The notes beneath the pieces are model-generated. The model saw nothing but the letters and a program-made list of their open reading frames with translations. It did no database searches and had not been told where the DNA came from. The position numbers and the translations under genes were made by a program. A DNA stretch of 64,000 nt from assembly GCA_949130485.1 (NCBI GenBank), contig OX422183.1:18197934-18261933 (forward strand), in the 5' to 3' direction. The stretch comes from Agelas oroides (Eukaryota > Porifera > Demospongiae > Agelasida > Agelasidae). Shown here piece by piece: positions 46,901 to 59,115 of this stretch. How positions within the stretch are numbered: the stretch's first letter is position 1; each line of letters starts with the position of its first letter.

Positions 46901-49807
46901 GCTAGCAGCTATAACAGCTAACAGTTAGCTGTTATAGCTGCTAGCTGTTTCATAGCTGCAGTCATTCATTGCAGCTGTTTAAATACCTGACACTGACTGT
47001 ATGGCATGTTATTTTTGCTGACTCAGCTCTTGTGGATTACCAGGTGGGATACACGGATGTTTTAACTCTTTTCACATTTACAGTCTGGAATCTTGCATGA
47101 TCGATACAGTATAGTCTCGCTCCCAGGCCCCCGCCCAGCTTTTCACCACTAGCAGTAAGTACTGCAAAGAACGGAAAGTTGGGTGTGGCCTGGGGAATAA
47201 AGCGCCACATTTCTAGATTTCTCAGCTGCGTGCACGTGTTGCAGTCAGACGACGAAAACGTGTTGGCCGGCCGCGCTGCCCCAAGCAGCACGGGTTTCGT
47301 CTTGCCTTTTATCAGTGGACTTTATGGAGATGGATCGACTTAGTTATTATATGTATGACTCGAAGTGCACATGTGCAAGTTTGGTCTGCCGAAAGTGGTC
47401 GGGCCATGCAAAACCGACCGCTTGCAACGGCCATACCTTTTCCTGTATGCATCACTGGACTTTTGTCATGACATTTACTAATCTTCTGGAAAGTCTAATC
47501 AAGTTGTTTGGAATGGAAAGCAGGCATGTAGGACTTCACCATGTCTGTAATGATGTGACTACCTCTTGTTTGCATCATTAAACATGGTGCAGTCCCACTG
47601 CCTGCCTGCTTTCAATTACAAACAGCAAACAATGCAACTAGACGTTTCAGAACATCAGTAAATGTCATGAAAGAGTATGACCAATGATGTTGGTATGTTT
47701 GTTGCAAGTCTTTGGTACATGAATGGGAGAACGTTGTTCATCAAGAAACAGGAAAAGAAGTCAACTCTCCATGATCACATTGTGCTAGACATCATTGTTA
47801 TACCCTGTGTGCACATGCACAGACGAGGTTAAGCAATCGGTCTGTCTGTGTGCCAGTTAGTGTGTCAGTCAGTTCAAAAGGTGGTCACTTTTATGTTGCC
47901 TGTTGAAGCATTGGCAACCAGTTGGGATCAAGATCTTCAATTGGAAAATTGCACTTGATCATCCCCTTCTGAAGCTCCTTGATTGTTTGATTTGCATTTG
48001 TTCAAAGAACAAAATGGTAGTCACATATTCCTAGTATCGTTGATCTCTTGATTTTTGCTGTTCAGAAGTCACCTTGATCTATTGATTGACTCTCCCATAC
48101 CTCCTGCAGAGACTTTTAGTTGCAAATCTAGGTTGCACTTGGCAGAATGTGATTTGGCTAAGTACTAAGGCTATTTGGGTGCCTGAGGGGCAGACAAGTG
48201 CTACGGTAGTGTGTTTTGACAGTCAGTCTCCACAGACCTGCAATCCTATCTGCTGGGCACTGAACTCAATGTTTCTCTCCTTTTAACAGCTGTGGACTGT
48301 GGCACTCTGACTACTCCAGCCAATGGCCAAGTTATTTACAGCGGTAGGACAACATTTGGACATACAGCCACCTACAGTTGTCACACAGGCTACAACCTGA
48401 TAGGCGGTACTACTCGCATGTGTCAAGTGAGAGGAACTACAGGAGTGTGGTCTGGGAGTGCACCTACCTGTCACCGTATGTTGTTGTTATTCATGCTTGA
48501 GTAGTATCATGGGTACAGAATGTATTCCTCCTTCAACAGCTGTAGACTGTGGTGCTCTGACTAACCCAGTCAATGGCCAAATTAGTCATACTGGTGGAAC
48601 AACATTGGGACAGACAGCCACCTACAGGTGTAATGCAGACTACAACTTGGTGGGAAGCAGTACTCGCACATGTCAACCAACAAGAGTGTGGTCTGGAAGT
48701 GCACCTACGTGTCAACGTATGTTATTATTCAACCTTGAGCATGAAGCAGCCAAGGTCTGTCTACATGATCTGCTGGGGTTGGGAACTACAGCACAAAAAT
48801 TATTGTTGGACATAAGTGCATGTTAATGTGGTACATCATATATTATTGTTTTCATGTGCACATGCAGTCTTCCGTAGCAGTCTATTTCAACTACACCTTT
48901 TCGGAGCTGTTGTTTGTCGAGAATGGGTGGTAAGTACAAGTATAGCTAGTAGTATATACACTTAACTGATACTACAATTGTCTGCACTCAGACTTCAGAC
49001 AAGGAAAATGATATTGCTGAAGACGTAGCTCGAGAACTTGAGATAATCTGCAGCTGTGGTTTCTCTGACAAGTACATTAGAGGAATGAGGCTTGTGTGCG
49101 GTGATGACAACAGTACTGGGCAAATCATCTTCCTGGCAAGAATGATCAGCTTTGATGGTATGAACAGCACTAATTTTCTTTCACGATTGCAACAATGGGT
49201 ACAGACAAGACCATCAATAACAGTCAGCGGGGTTCCGATGACCGTCTCTGGTGATTGTTCTGTGTCCTTGGGTGAACTCAGCAGGCCTATGTGCATCACA
49301 ATCACCATTCCATCTCCGTCAGAACCAGCAACACCAGAAGTGAACACTGACAATCAAACTGAGGTCAATTCAACAAATCTGCCAGTGATTCCTATAGCTG
49401 CTGGTCTTGGTGGAGGCATGTTTCTCCTTCTAGTCATCATCTTGCTACTTGCAGTAGCGCTGATCTGGATAAGGAGGAAAAGAAACCATCAACGAAACAG
49501 GTATGATACCTTCATCCAGCCACCTGAATGCAGTATTTGACTCAGTGTATTACCTTTGCTAATATCATACAGCGATCACCACACTACCACAATGCATGAG
49601 GCAAGTGGGACGGACAAGCAGTCCTATAAGTTTACAGAATCCAAGCTAAGTACCGGTGGTAACAAAGATGAACATTTGTATGAACCATCTGCATGTGAAT
49701 CTTCAACTCAATGGTCTTCTTTCTCTACACTCAATGAGGATGATGCCCATTTCAATTTCAGTGGAGATCTCGTGGATCCCTATGAACAATTTCCACACCA
49801 TCCCTAG
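43922..49807 (+). CDS. Receptor gene 8: EMI, two CCPs, TM, cytoplasmic tail
   Basis: Exons: signal peptide 43922-44001 (MATSQLALWAASVALFLMCQ, ending CWAQQ); EMI in two exons, 45273-45371 and 45447-45547 (VCYVRV, NWWRRRC, YRTVY twice, SCCHGY); CCP 48290-48475; CCP 48540-48716; membrane-proximal region 48868-48929 and 48992-49500; tail 49573-49807 with TAG. The sum is 1,449 nt: 482 residues. Exon 48992-49500 holds ICSCGFS, a Ser/Pro/Thr linker with N-glycosylation sites, helix GGGMFLLLVIILLLAVALIW and RRKRN. The region between CCP2 and the linker matches nothing I recognise. The tail has HLYEP and DPYEQF. EMI domains mediate multimerisation in extracellular proteins; an EMI-CCP receptor would be a surface or matrix contact protein, which is inference. 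The intron 45548-48289 is large and repeat-filled. Confidence 0.85.
45865..45922. repeat. Hairpin, 20-bp arms
   Basis: TAGTCTGGACCCCAGACCCT and its exact complement enclose a GC-rich 18-base loop with GGCC at each side. Further TGGCCAGAC copies flank it. Confidence 0.85.
46843..46950. repeat. Two adjacent perfect hairpins
   Basis: Hairpin 1 has arms 46843-46868 and 46870-46895 (26 bp exact, one-base centre T). Hairpin 2 starts at the next base with arms 46896-46922 and 46924-46950 (27 bp exact, one-base centre A). Both lie in the large intron of gene 8. Confidence 0.93.
47449..47690. mobile_element. Foldback element in gene 8 intron
   Basis: GTCATGACATTTACTAATCTTCTG at the left pairs with CAGAACATCAGTAAATGTCATGA at the right, and further in GCAGGCATG...CACCATGT pairs imperfectly with ACATGGTG...CCTGCCTGC. 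Boundaries are approximate. Confidence 0.5.
47880..48090. mobile_element. Decayed copy of the CAAGGGG MITE family
   Basis: GGTGGTCACTTTTATGTTGCC, TGTTGAAGCATTGG, and the TTGATC/TTGATT and TCACCTTGATC units follow the order seen in 35671-35967. The right terminus is missing. Confidence 0.55.
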
Positions 49808-50611
49808 AAGGATGAACTGTTGAATTGCTTGAACACAGACACAAGATGCTCGGTGTTATTAATACAATATTTGCTGCTTGGTAACTAGTCACACTTTCCA
49901 CCTAGCCTTGGATTGTTTGCATGGATGAATAAATTTAGGATTGCATGAATTGTGTGTGAATATTCAGTATTTCTTTTTCTGTGCTGACTGGAAATGAATA
50001 TCATACCTACTGAGCACCTTGCTTAGTAATGCAATTACTGTAGTTACTGATTACTTATTTAGGCAGGAAAATTTCGTATTTCAATATGTTTGGCAATGTC
50101 TTTGGAATACTAGCCTCTATGCCAGCAGAAGGAGTGGGACATGGGGACATGGGCCTGGGATCACAAAGGCTCATCTGCATGCATGCATGGTGAAAAGCAC
50201 ATAACTGCTTCCATACTTGGCTGTAGCTAGATGGCCCTCAGTTGACACTGGACAAAGTGTTTCTCTACTTTTCACAAATGAGCTTTGACAAGCCTACTCA
50301 CACCTTGCTATAATAGTGGAGCAATGTGGCTAAGCATGCAAGCATACTCCTACAATCATACTTGCTTGAATCACTGTTGAATTCGAGACTCAAAATTCTA
50401 CACATTGAAAGGTACGATGCCATACTGAAAGCCAATCAATGGCACACACAAAAAAAAATGTGTGTGACACTTCATTTAGCTACTTCCTCACATGTTTCTA
50501 CTCCTCTTTTGGCTACTGTGTTTAGTGCATGGTTGCTAAAGCACTGGAACATGGGATATGGTACTATAGCTGTACATAGACTATAGAGCACAGTAGCCAA
50601 CTTTCCTTCTC
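49808..50611. other. 3' flank of gene 8
   Basis: AATAAA occurs at 49928, a plausible polyadenylation signal about 120 bp after the gene 8 stop. Nothing else recognised up to the IgGFc-like relic. Confidence 0.45.
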
Positions 50612-50790
50612 ACAGCGATGACTTCTTTATCAGTACCAACCAGTCAGGGAGTGTGGTGCCAGTAAATGTCACTGTTGAAGGTGGCAACTGCAGGATCCTG
50701 AGAGTTAACCCAGAAGTGACTAACACCCTTGCAACACCCAGTGTAGAAACCAGAATGCCCCCTCAGGGTATCCACATCCTGACCCTGGAG
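50612..50790 (+). pseudogene. Truncated copy of the IgGFc-like exon
   Basis: Matches 31565-31742: GATGACTTCTT, then the text for STNQSGSVVPVNVTV and ETRMPPQG. It stops abruptly at CATCCTGACCCTGG. Only about 60 of 449 codons remain. Confidence 0.85.
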
Positions 50791-51269
50791 GATATAATAA
50801 AACTACATTGAAGACCTCACAACCAGGTCGACAGCTGGTAACAGACAATTATTATTATACTTCAAGAAAAGAGGTTACAATCACTCAACGAACCACTCAC
50901 AAAGCTAGCAGCTGACTAGCCTCGTTCCCAGGCCTGAAGAGGCTAGCAGCTGACTTAAATACCATGAAGATGACTTAAAGATGATGAAAGACAGTGGGCT
51001 GATACAAAGAGACAGGGAGGTGCAAGTATACAGGTAATATAAAGGTGACAGCTAAAACATGTAGTGACAGAGCTATTCAGTGAATAGAACCACATGGTGT
51101 ACAAAATCAGTGAGATAAAAAACATACATAGACCTACTAAAGAACCACAGCGAGTATGGTGCAACCAGATGTACAAATAAGCTACATACACAAATGAAAT
51201 TGGCACACTAAAGAATATTAAGCAAGAGTTAATTAATTCAATCAGTAACAATAACAAATAGTCCAATCT
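50791..51269. other. Spacer, nothing recognised
   Basis: A TAGCCTCGTTCCCAGGCCT fragment of the foldback family lies near 50918. No exon is visible. Confidence 0.35.
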
Positions 51270-54128
51270 CTTACAGAGGGAAAACAGTTGCCTAGGTGTA
51301 TTATATATATACCAGAATGTGTGTGAAGTTCTCACGTGCTTTCTATTGAATTTTTTCTACACGAACATTGCTGAGTATGGTACTGCATGGATATATATGG
51401 ACAATGTACATTAGTGAAGAAATTTGTAATTCAACCAAATGTTTCCGTGTGCCAAAACAACAATGACCACTGTATAGTGTGTTAAAAACAATTATGTTTC
51501 ATATAGTAGTTATGCACACAGAGTTAAGTATTAGCAAGACTAGATGTTCTGTACTCTAACTTTAACTTTGAGAGTACTACATGCACCCATGCATCCATGG
51601 CATTCACTACAAATGCAACACATTCCAACAGCTGTATATTGCATGCAGTCTCTTGTCATGCACCTGCATATACAATAACACCAAAGTGTGCCTGTCTTTA
51701 TTTATTAGTCTCAACCCATTCACAGTACTGCTTTACTAATGCATGCTTTCCCATTTGATTATAAAGCTTGTAGGAGGACCCTTTTGAACCTTCATTATTG
51801 GGAGATTGCAGTAATAGTGTATCTCTACTACTCCAAAACCAAAAACACAACCACAATAACTGCACAACTGTCCTCATCACATGACCAGACCCCTTCTCCT
51901 TATGGCTTGTTAGACTACACATATCACTTGTTCACCACAGCATCAGCACCACAAGCTCACAATTAGCATTGATCAGATACTATTCACCCACTAAGAGGCC
52001 CATTCAGTTCCATCATTACCTATAAGCATGTACACATTATGCATAGTGCCCATGGGTATATTAAGTACCAAGGTAGGTACGTGACCCACACCTCATGTAC
52101 ATAGTGATACACTGCCACTAATGACTCTGAGAAGTTGCTACAAGATGTTGTCAGGAGAAGCCTTTACATTAGCATACTGCCTGGTTTACACTTTTGCCAT
52201 GCAGTATCACATCTATATGTACTCTGTGTATGTTGCTTTTGAAATTGCTGGCAGCATTACAGAAGGAAATGCACATTTTGTATGCACTAGTGCTGTTAAC
52301 TGGTTTGAGATGTCAGAGTCTTCAGAAGTGTGCTAAGAGACCATTTCTTCAGATTGCTACAATTTATCCACACCAAATCGAGCACAGATGTTCTTAGTGG
52401 CTTGGATACATTTTGCATGTACTAATGTAGATAAAATGTCTGACTTATTTGGAACTGAATGTTTTATCTTCCTCTATGAAGCCCCGGTAATAACAATTTT
52501 TTAGCATTGTTCTCTGATTCTCACCAGCTTTTCAGTATAATATGCAGCCACAGAGGAGCCTGCATGGGTATTTTATGCATCCTAGAAGCTGGGAAGAGCC
52601 TGGGAACATTATATGCAACCGAAAAGTTAGACAGTAGCCTAGGAATAATGCTCAACAGATTTTGTATTCTTGCTCATTATTAACATACCAGACCAATTGG
52701 CAGTCAGGACAGTATCTGATTGCAGCTTTGATCCAACTCCTGCCAAATTCGAAATTACCTAGCATTGCCTACTATCGGAATGATACAAAACCTTTGATCT
52801 CACATCTCAACTGGACTTACAGTTGCTTGTGAAACAGGTACCAGATTCCTGTTTGTCACAGCCAGTGATGTCAGTGCAGAGCCCACTTCTGCCAACTGTG
52901 GTCCAACCACACACACTACCGCAGTGAGCTCGGAGAAATCAAATAGCTAAATGTGTGGTGATGCCCAGACCCCTCTAAATGTGATATAAGAACAATAACA
53001 GCCAACAGCTGGTACAGCTGGTACAGTTGGAGATTACAGCATGCAGCCTCAGAACATTGAACTGAAGGAAAATGTCGCATATGGCCCTGTGCAACAGTTT
53101 AGATTATAGCCAAGGTGATTTTGATGAGGTGATTATATGAATACTATAGTTACTGTAGAACTGTATAGTATTAGCCTATACAAGTGTTGATCATGATTAT
53201 AGCTTTATTGGTTAAAAATTTTGATGAGCTGATTTTCTAAGCACCTACAAAGTTCTGTATGAACATTAGGATAGTATATGGGAAGTTGACACAACTCAAT
53301 GTCATGAAAATGTGGGCAATGTAAAACCTTCAGATGCCATTCTATCCCATTTCATATGGCTGGCTGCCATGGTGTTTTACTAATTGTAAATACATGTAGC
53401 TACACACTTTGTGGGCACTGTAATATGATATGTTGGTACATAACCCTAACAACCATAAACAAGCCATGCATCCATTTCCCCAATGAATATAGCTACCCCA
53501 ATTCCTTATGGGAAACACCTGTTTTAGCAAGAATACTTGAAGGCATTTGATTTCTGCTATGTAACAACTATCTCTGAGCTCAGTTACTATTAGGGCAGCA
53601 ACACCATAGCTATAACAGAGGGAAGAGAAATGTCTGTTGACCATGCACTTGTGTTGTAAAGCCTGGGACACTGCTCTGTGGTAGCTTGTACTAAATGCTC
53701 TGGGACACTGTGTGACCACTTCTACTGTCACACTTGGGGAGTTCCATCATCCTGAACTCAATTAGCCTCACTGGTTGGAGGAAGGCTGCCTTGCCAATTT
53801 GGGAAGCTAATGTTGATCAGATATCACTCTTTTGGACTGCAGAATATCAAATTGCAAATGATCCTCATTGGATTGTGAATGATAGGGATAACAACTTGTA
53901 TGGTACTCCTTTATTAATATTCACGACAGCTAAGTAGCTAATTATAAGAAACACAGGACCTTGTCTAAATGTAAGCCAAGCAATGTGATGTCATATACCG
54001 GATATACAGTTATTTAATACAGTTACTTCACATCTAGCTAGCTACTGTAGCTATCTAGCTAAGTATCAAAGAATATTTGGAAGTCAGTTTTGAGTGAGAA
54101 GACCAAACTAGGGAGTGGAAGTTCTATC
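51270..54128. repeat. Segmental duplication, copy 2 (with 33090-35139)
   Basis: Carries the same ordered landmarks as copy 1: GTGAAGTTCTCACG, AAGCTGGGAAGAGCCTGGGAAC, the CCP relic at about 52857-52990, the tail relic at 53041-53100 (QNIELKENVAYGPVQQ followed by TTTAG), CCTGGGACACTGCTCTGTGG and the gene 9 promoter. It is interrupted by unrelated sequence between about 51650 and 52500. Confidence 0.7.
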
Positions 54129-54131
54129 ATG
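53700..54131 (+). promoter_or_regulatory. Conserved 5' region and ATG exon of gene 9
   Basis: CTGGGACACTGTGTGACCAC at 53700, CTTGTCTAAATGTAAGCCAAG near 53960, CRE-like TGATGTCA at 53986-53993, then the shared leader with CTATCATG and donor GTGAGT. ATG 54129-54131 ends the exon. Confidence 0.55.
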
Positions 54132-57100
54132 GTGAGTGTATCAAAGGATGGTCACCTCCTGAAGCACTGTACTGTAGAAATGGGTGTGGCCTTAACACTG
54201 ATCCATACACTAGGGATAATTATACCCAGCCTGCAGGTTTAATAGTGTGACTGTGTGTCTCCACAGTCAGATGGTTTTAGTCAGATATCGTGATCCCATT
54301 AACAGCACAGTGCTTATAGGAATACCACTCAAATGCTGTCCGAAGAGCCTATTGTAAAATGCTAAATTGTGGTAATTCTTGACCTTTTGACCTATTGCAT
54401 CAACTGTTACAGTGGGTGTTGTATACTACATAGCCATCACTGAGTGGTGGCATAAGTATTAGTTACCTCAAAAATCAGTATTATTGTTATATAGTAATTA
54501 CCTTGAATATCAGAAATTACTAAAGTACTGTCGTTAGCTACATACAGGGCAGACTCATTACAGACAATCAACAGTTGCTGGACACTTTCATGTAATGACT
54601 ACTGGCCAATTGCAAGCAATCTTTACCAGCGGCCAATCCACGAAAATTTTGTCCCGCGAAAATTTCTCGCCATACGGTAGTCATATAATTACTACTGGCC
54701 AAGCAGAGAATCATTATCTTAAGTACATATCTAGCAACAACTTGAGTGTGGATTGTTGTTCATTCATACATACTCAATGAAATCTCAGGGATAGTTGCAT
54801 AAATCTGAGTAGTGGCCTGGTTCCACTGAATGCATTATTTAGGCAACCATGGGTCACTAATTTCTTGTTCATTTTTATACCAGCTCCATTCAAGCTTTGA
54901 CAGCATTAACCATGCTTGGGTCACTAACTTCTTATTCATTTTTTATACCGGTTCCATTCAAGGTTAGTCTGTCAAGCCAGACTGTCTCTCACCCTCCAGA
55001 AAAGTGAGAGAGGGTCTAGCAGATGTTATTAGTATGCACGAGATGCTGGCCAATCAGACTTTACTGTTCCATTTTCAGACAGTAGCAACACCTTGGCTTC
55101 AGTAATACTGGTTCAGTTTTAAGGTTGCAGATTAAACAAGCTGTGAACTATGAACTAATAACATCTGCTAGACCCTCTCTCACTTTTCTGGAGGGTGAGA
55201 GATGGGCTGGCTTGATAGACTAAGTCAAGGTTTGACAGCATTATGTTGTGATACCTGGTTCTATATTTGGTCAAGAATGGAGGTGGGAGGAAAAGTGGAA
55301 TATGAATGCTCACTTCAACAAAGCTTTTGATTTTCTAATGCAGGTGTTGATATTTCAGCTACTTTTCCTGCTGCTGTTCTATTGTCAACATGTTACAGGT
55401 ACGTATGCAGTATAGAATACTGGTATGCATGGCTACACAGCCTACACACCATATGGTACTTGGAATTAATCCACAGAGTGGCTGTGGTGTAACTGTGTTA
55501 AGGCTGTGATAAGCATGTAACATCATGTGCTGTTTAGTTGTGTATGTTGTATTGTGTGTGCAGCTGCTGTTGTTCTGGACTCCAGTGTGGCCTGTCCTGG
55601 GAGAATGGTGACTTACACCTGCACTGTCAGACAGGGAGGTGTTTTGGACTGAATTGTTGAGCCATTTCTACCAGAAAGTGCTCGTATTCAATTTCTGACT
55701 ACTAGACCCATTGGGAGCAGTTTGGACTGCAATGATATCTCAATTTTACAGTGTGCTGACTTTGACTTTGTGGCTACCCTTACAAACCTTACTAACCCCA
55801 CCACTGTAACAGGTGGTACTATAGCTGACATGACATCCACCCTGACATTCACTGCTGCAAACGGACTAAATGGGACAGTGGTGCAGTGCAGAGGAACAAC
55901 TGCAGAGGGGTTTCCAATAACAAACCAAACTCTCAATGTTGCAGGTACATCCAGGTTACAGCATGTTTTAAATGCAGCTTAGTAACAGTTTCAGCGACAG
56001 CTGATTTATAACCACTAAAGGTGTTGTTATCGATGTTACATAGTTAGCAACCAAAACAGTTTAACTTTGTAGAAAATTTATGAGAGTTGAGAGGTACCAG
56101 ATAACATATTCCTAACTGAACATTGCTTCCCTTTGTGCTTATGCTGCTCTATCTGTGGATTGCCAACTAATCAGTGTGACTTGTTAGAGCCTTGTTTGCA
56201 CCAATTTTGTAGACCCATAGATGCGATTGATATGTAACAAAGTGGTTAAAATTGTTTACTAGGTATAAGACTTGTAGCTGGTCTAAATTTTTGCATGTAT
56301 GTAGTCAATGAATAAAGAGCCACCTCTACTTTCTCTTTGTTGCCTGAAATCTTTCATTTTGCCACTACTACAACTAAATTGGGAGACCGGTATTCGGAAC
56401 TCATTGAGACTGTTAGTTCCCAGTAGCTACCTTACGCTCACTCATGTAGGTCTTGTGTGCACATGTGAGTTAAAATAATGACTGAATGGACATGTAGCAT
56501 GTATGCAACTCTTAACATTTTTTTTTCAGTGAGTTGTGGAACTCCCTCCTTTTCTGGTCGTGTGGATGTAGAGCCAATCAACAGTACCACAGTGGGCTCA
56601 GAGATTGCCTACCAGTGTCAGTCAGGGCTTCTACCAGAGGGAAGGATGACCTCAGTGTGTGGTGGAGATGGGAGGTGGAACCCAGACCCTGCTACCTTGA
56701 TATGCAAAGGCAAGGCGGATGCAGCTATGCATGCAATCAGATAGCATTACTTACATATTGGCTTGAACTTCCCTTTTCTTGTAGCAAATTGTGGAGTTCC
56801 AAGACATCCTCAAAATGGAACTATTGTAAACTATACCAGTACAGTGGAAGGGTCAACTCTGGTCTACCAGTGTAACCTAGGGTTAGGTCCAGTGAGTGAA
56901 AGGACAGCAGTGTGTGCAGCCAATGGGAGCTGGAGCCCTGACCCTGCTGATGTCACATGCAGGGAAATAGGTATGAAACGGTGATGAATGTGCTGAACAC
57001 TTACTACATAGAGGCAACTGTGTATTAGACATGTTGAATGATGCCTGCATAATGATAATATTTTCCCATGCAAACACCTTACTTCAGTTGACTGTGGTCC

Positions 57101-57621
57101 ACCTGCTGTGCCACGTAATGGATCTTTGGAGAGCTACACCAACACAACAGAGGGTTCAGTGGTGTTCTACAGTTGTGACCCAGGTCTGGTGCCAGAGGGA
57201 AGGATGAGAGCTGTGTGCACTAGGACTGGGTGGAGTCTAAACCCTGCTGAACTATGCTGCACTTTTGGTGTGTACAAATAATAGCTACCTGCTTGATTGA
57301 CAGCATGGTTGTTTTGAGTGATATGGTTTCTTTCGTTGTCATTTTCCTACTACAGGTGTTATCATGTGCTCATGTTCAACCAGCAATGTCATTACAGCAG
57401 TTGTCTCCTGTGCTGTGTCATTCATTATTGCAGCACTGGTTGGTGCTGTTATACACTACTGTATTGTGAGGAAGAAATGTGATTGCCAGAAGTTCTACTC
57501 TCTGACAATTGCTCGCAAGAAGCAGCAGCAACAGCCAGCACCAGTGTATGAGGACATTGTTGGCCAGTCTCAGAACATTGAACTCAATGAGAATGTTGCA
57601 TATGGTCCTGTGCAACAGTAA
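54129..57621 (+). pseudogene. Receptor gene 9: Ig with stop codon, three CCPs, TM, tail
   Basis: Exons: ATG 54129-54131; signal peptide 55344-55398 (VLIFQLLFLLLFYCQHVTG); Ig 55564-55944; CCP2 56530-56709; CCP3 56785-56970; CCP4 57088-57267; helix and tail 57356-57621 with TAA. Phases join and the total is divisible by three, but codon 49 is TGA (55650-55652), exactly where genes 5 and 6 have the Ig core TGG. The FN3 exon is gone and only the end of a CCP1 exon is left near 56450 (GTCTTGTGTGCACAT before GTGAGT). CCP2 uses a GC donor (AAAG|GCAAGG). The CCP and membrane exons are otherwise clean, so loss is recent, or the TGA is an allele or assembly error. Confidence 0.75.
54967..55220. mobile_element. 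mariner-type MITE with long inverted ends
   Basis: GTCTGTCAAGCCAG at the left and CTGGCTTGATAGAC at the right begin arms of about 65 bp that also contain AAAAGTGAGAGAGGGTCTAG and its complement. TA flanks each side. 254 bp, in the first intron of gene 9. Confidence 0.82.
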
Positions 57622-59115
57622 AGACAACCAGTGTGATAGCTACACAGGAGTTAATGTTATCTTTTCTTCCGGAAATATGATTTCATGAAATTGCAATTAT
57701 GCCAACAAATGCTGATAGTTCATACTCCAAGTATACTTACATATCACTGTCACTGTTATGTGGACAACATTGTAGGAAGTTGTGCAGTCTAAGCTTGCCG
57801 CAGATATCGTTCGTGCAAAGTCTAATATGCACAATATTTTGACCATTGTGGTCTTCATTAGGAAATATTATTTTACGGTGTTAATAATTAATAAAGGAAG
57901 TATAAGCAGTTTACATAGGACCTTGTCTGATGTATAATGCTGGTATCACAAGCAGGGCAACAGAGTACATAAGTAATCAGATAAGGGATTGTGGAAAATA
58001 GTTGTGGTTGTTGTCTTATTCATGGTTATACCAAAGGAGCTAGGAAGTGGCATTTGTATGTTTTTGAGTCATGCAGCGTGGCCGAGTGTGAAACATGGTG
58101 AGAAACAATTAACTGTAGATTGTAATAGATGCCAGCATAACGTAATAGGCACACATGAGGCATAATGCCATAAGCACTCTACTTACATCTGCTAGTTGGA
58201 TCTGACCTTAGAAATGGGTGTGGCTTTCTGTGTTGCCTAAGGTCACATACTGCTAGTCCCATGCAGATACAGGAGACTCAACAGCTCTGTAGATGTGTGT
58301 TAGCTATATATAACAATCAAGGTTAGTACTTTGAGTTGCATTGTCCAAGTTTCTAACCAAGAGTTTCTTGCCAATAATTGGCTAATATAGCTAGTCACTG
58401 CAAGAACTGGTAAGTGTGGACCTGGGAATGACCTCAACCTTTGATTAAATAAATAATGTATGGTGAGGTATACACATGATTGTTGGATAATGGTGTTACT
58501 CCCATCAACATCAACAACCAACAACTATATACTAGAACGACATTTATATCAAGACTCATCTTTTTTCCTCCCTCTCTTAGTACTTTACAGGATAGCCTAC
58601 CATCAAATTATTAGCAGTTCCCATGCAATGTTATGGTAGCAATTAGTGGTGGAACAGATTATATATGTTATGTTGCTGGCACTACCGTGACGTGAACTTA
58701 CTATACCCAATTTCCAGTTAGTTCTGAATTCTGCATGTGAAAAGCATTCGAACGGTGCCAACTTTGCCTAGTTATAAGGAATATTCGGCACCACATAGGC
58801 TGAAATAGTGTTAAGGTAGCAGACGTTGTTTACGAGAGGGTGGGACATTTCCACGGAAACCAATTTGTTTGTTTACATCATCAACCACAATACAATAACA
58901 GGATACAAAACAAAAGCTATTAGTGTACTTATTGTCTGCGAAATACACCACGAACTTTCCGTGGTCAGTAGTCTTGTCCACAATAAGAGCCTGCCTTAAC
59001 CCACCTGAGTAGCTAGGACAAGATGCCCAGTGGTCAGAATACCGGCAGCTCAAGGCCCAGGGCTTGATCCCCAGTAACTGCTAGCTTTTCTCTTTGTCTG
59101 TTGGTGAATTTTACA
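57622..59115. other. Spacer between genes 9 and 10
   Basis: Near 57905 a scrap of the promoter block occurs (TTTACATAGGACCTTGTCT). No exon or bounded element otherwise recognised. Confidence 0.4.

Noticed and set aside
47315-47581. Open frame of 88 codons
   Set aside because: It lies within a foldback repeat in the large gene 8 intron and shows no domain.
55650-55652. TGA in gene 9 as selenocysteine
   Set aside because: Sister genes have Trp or Leu here, and no SECIS-like structure or selenoprotein context was seen.
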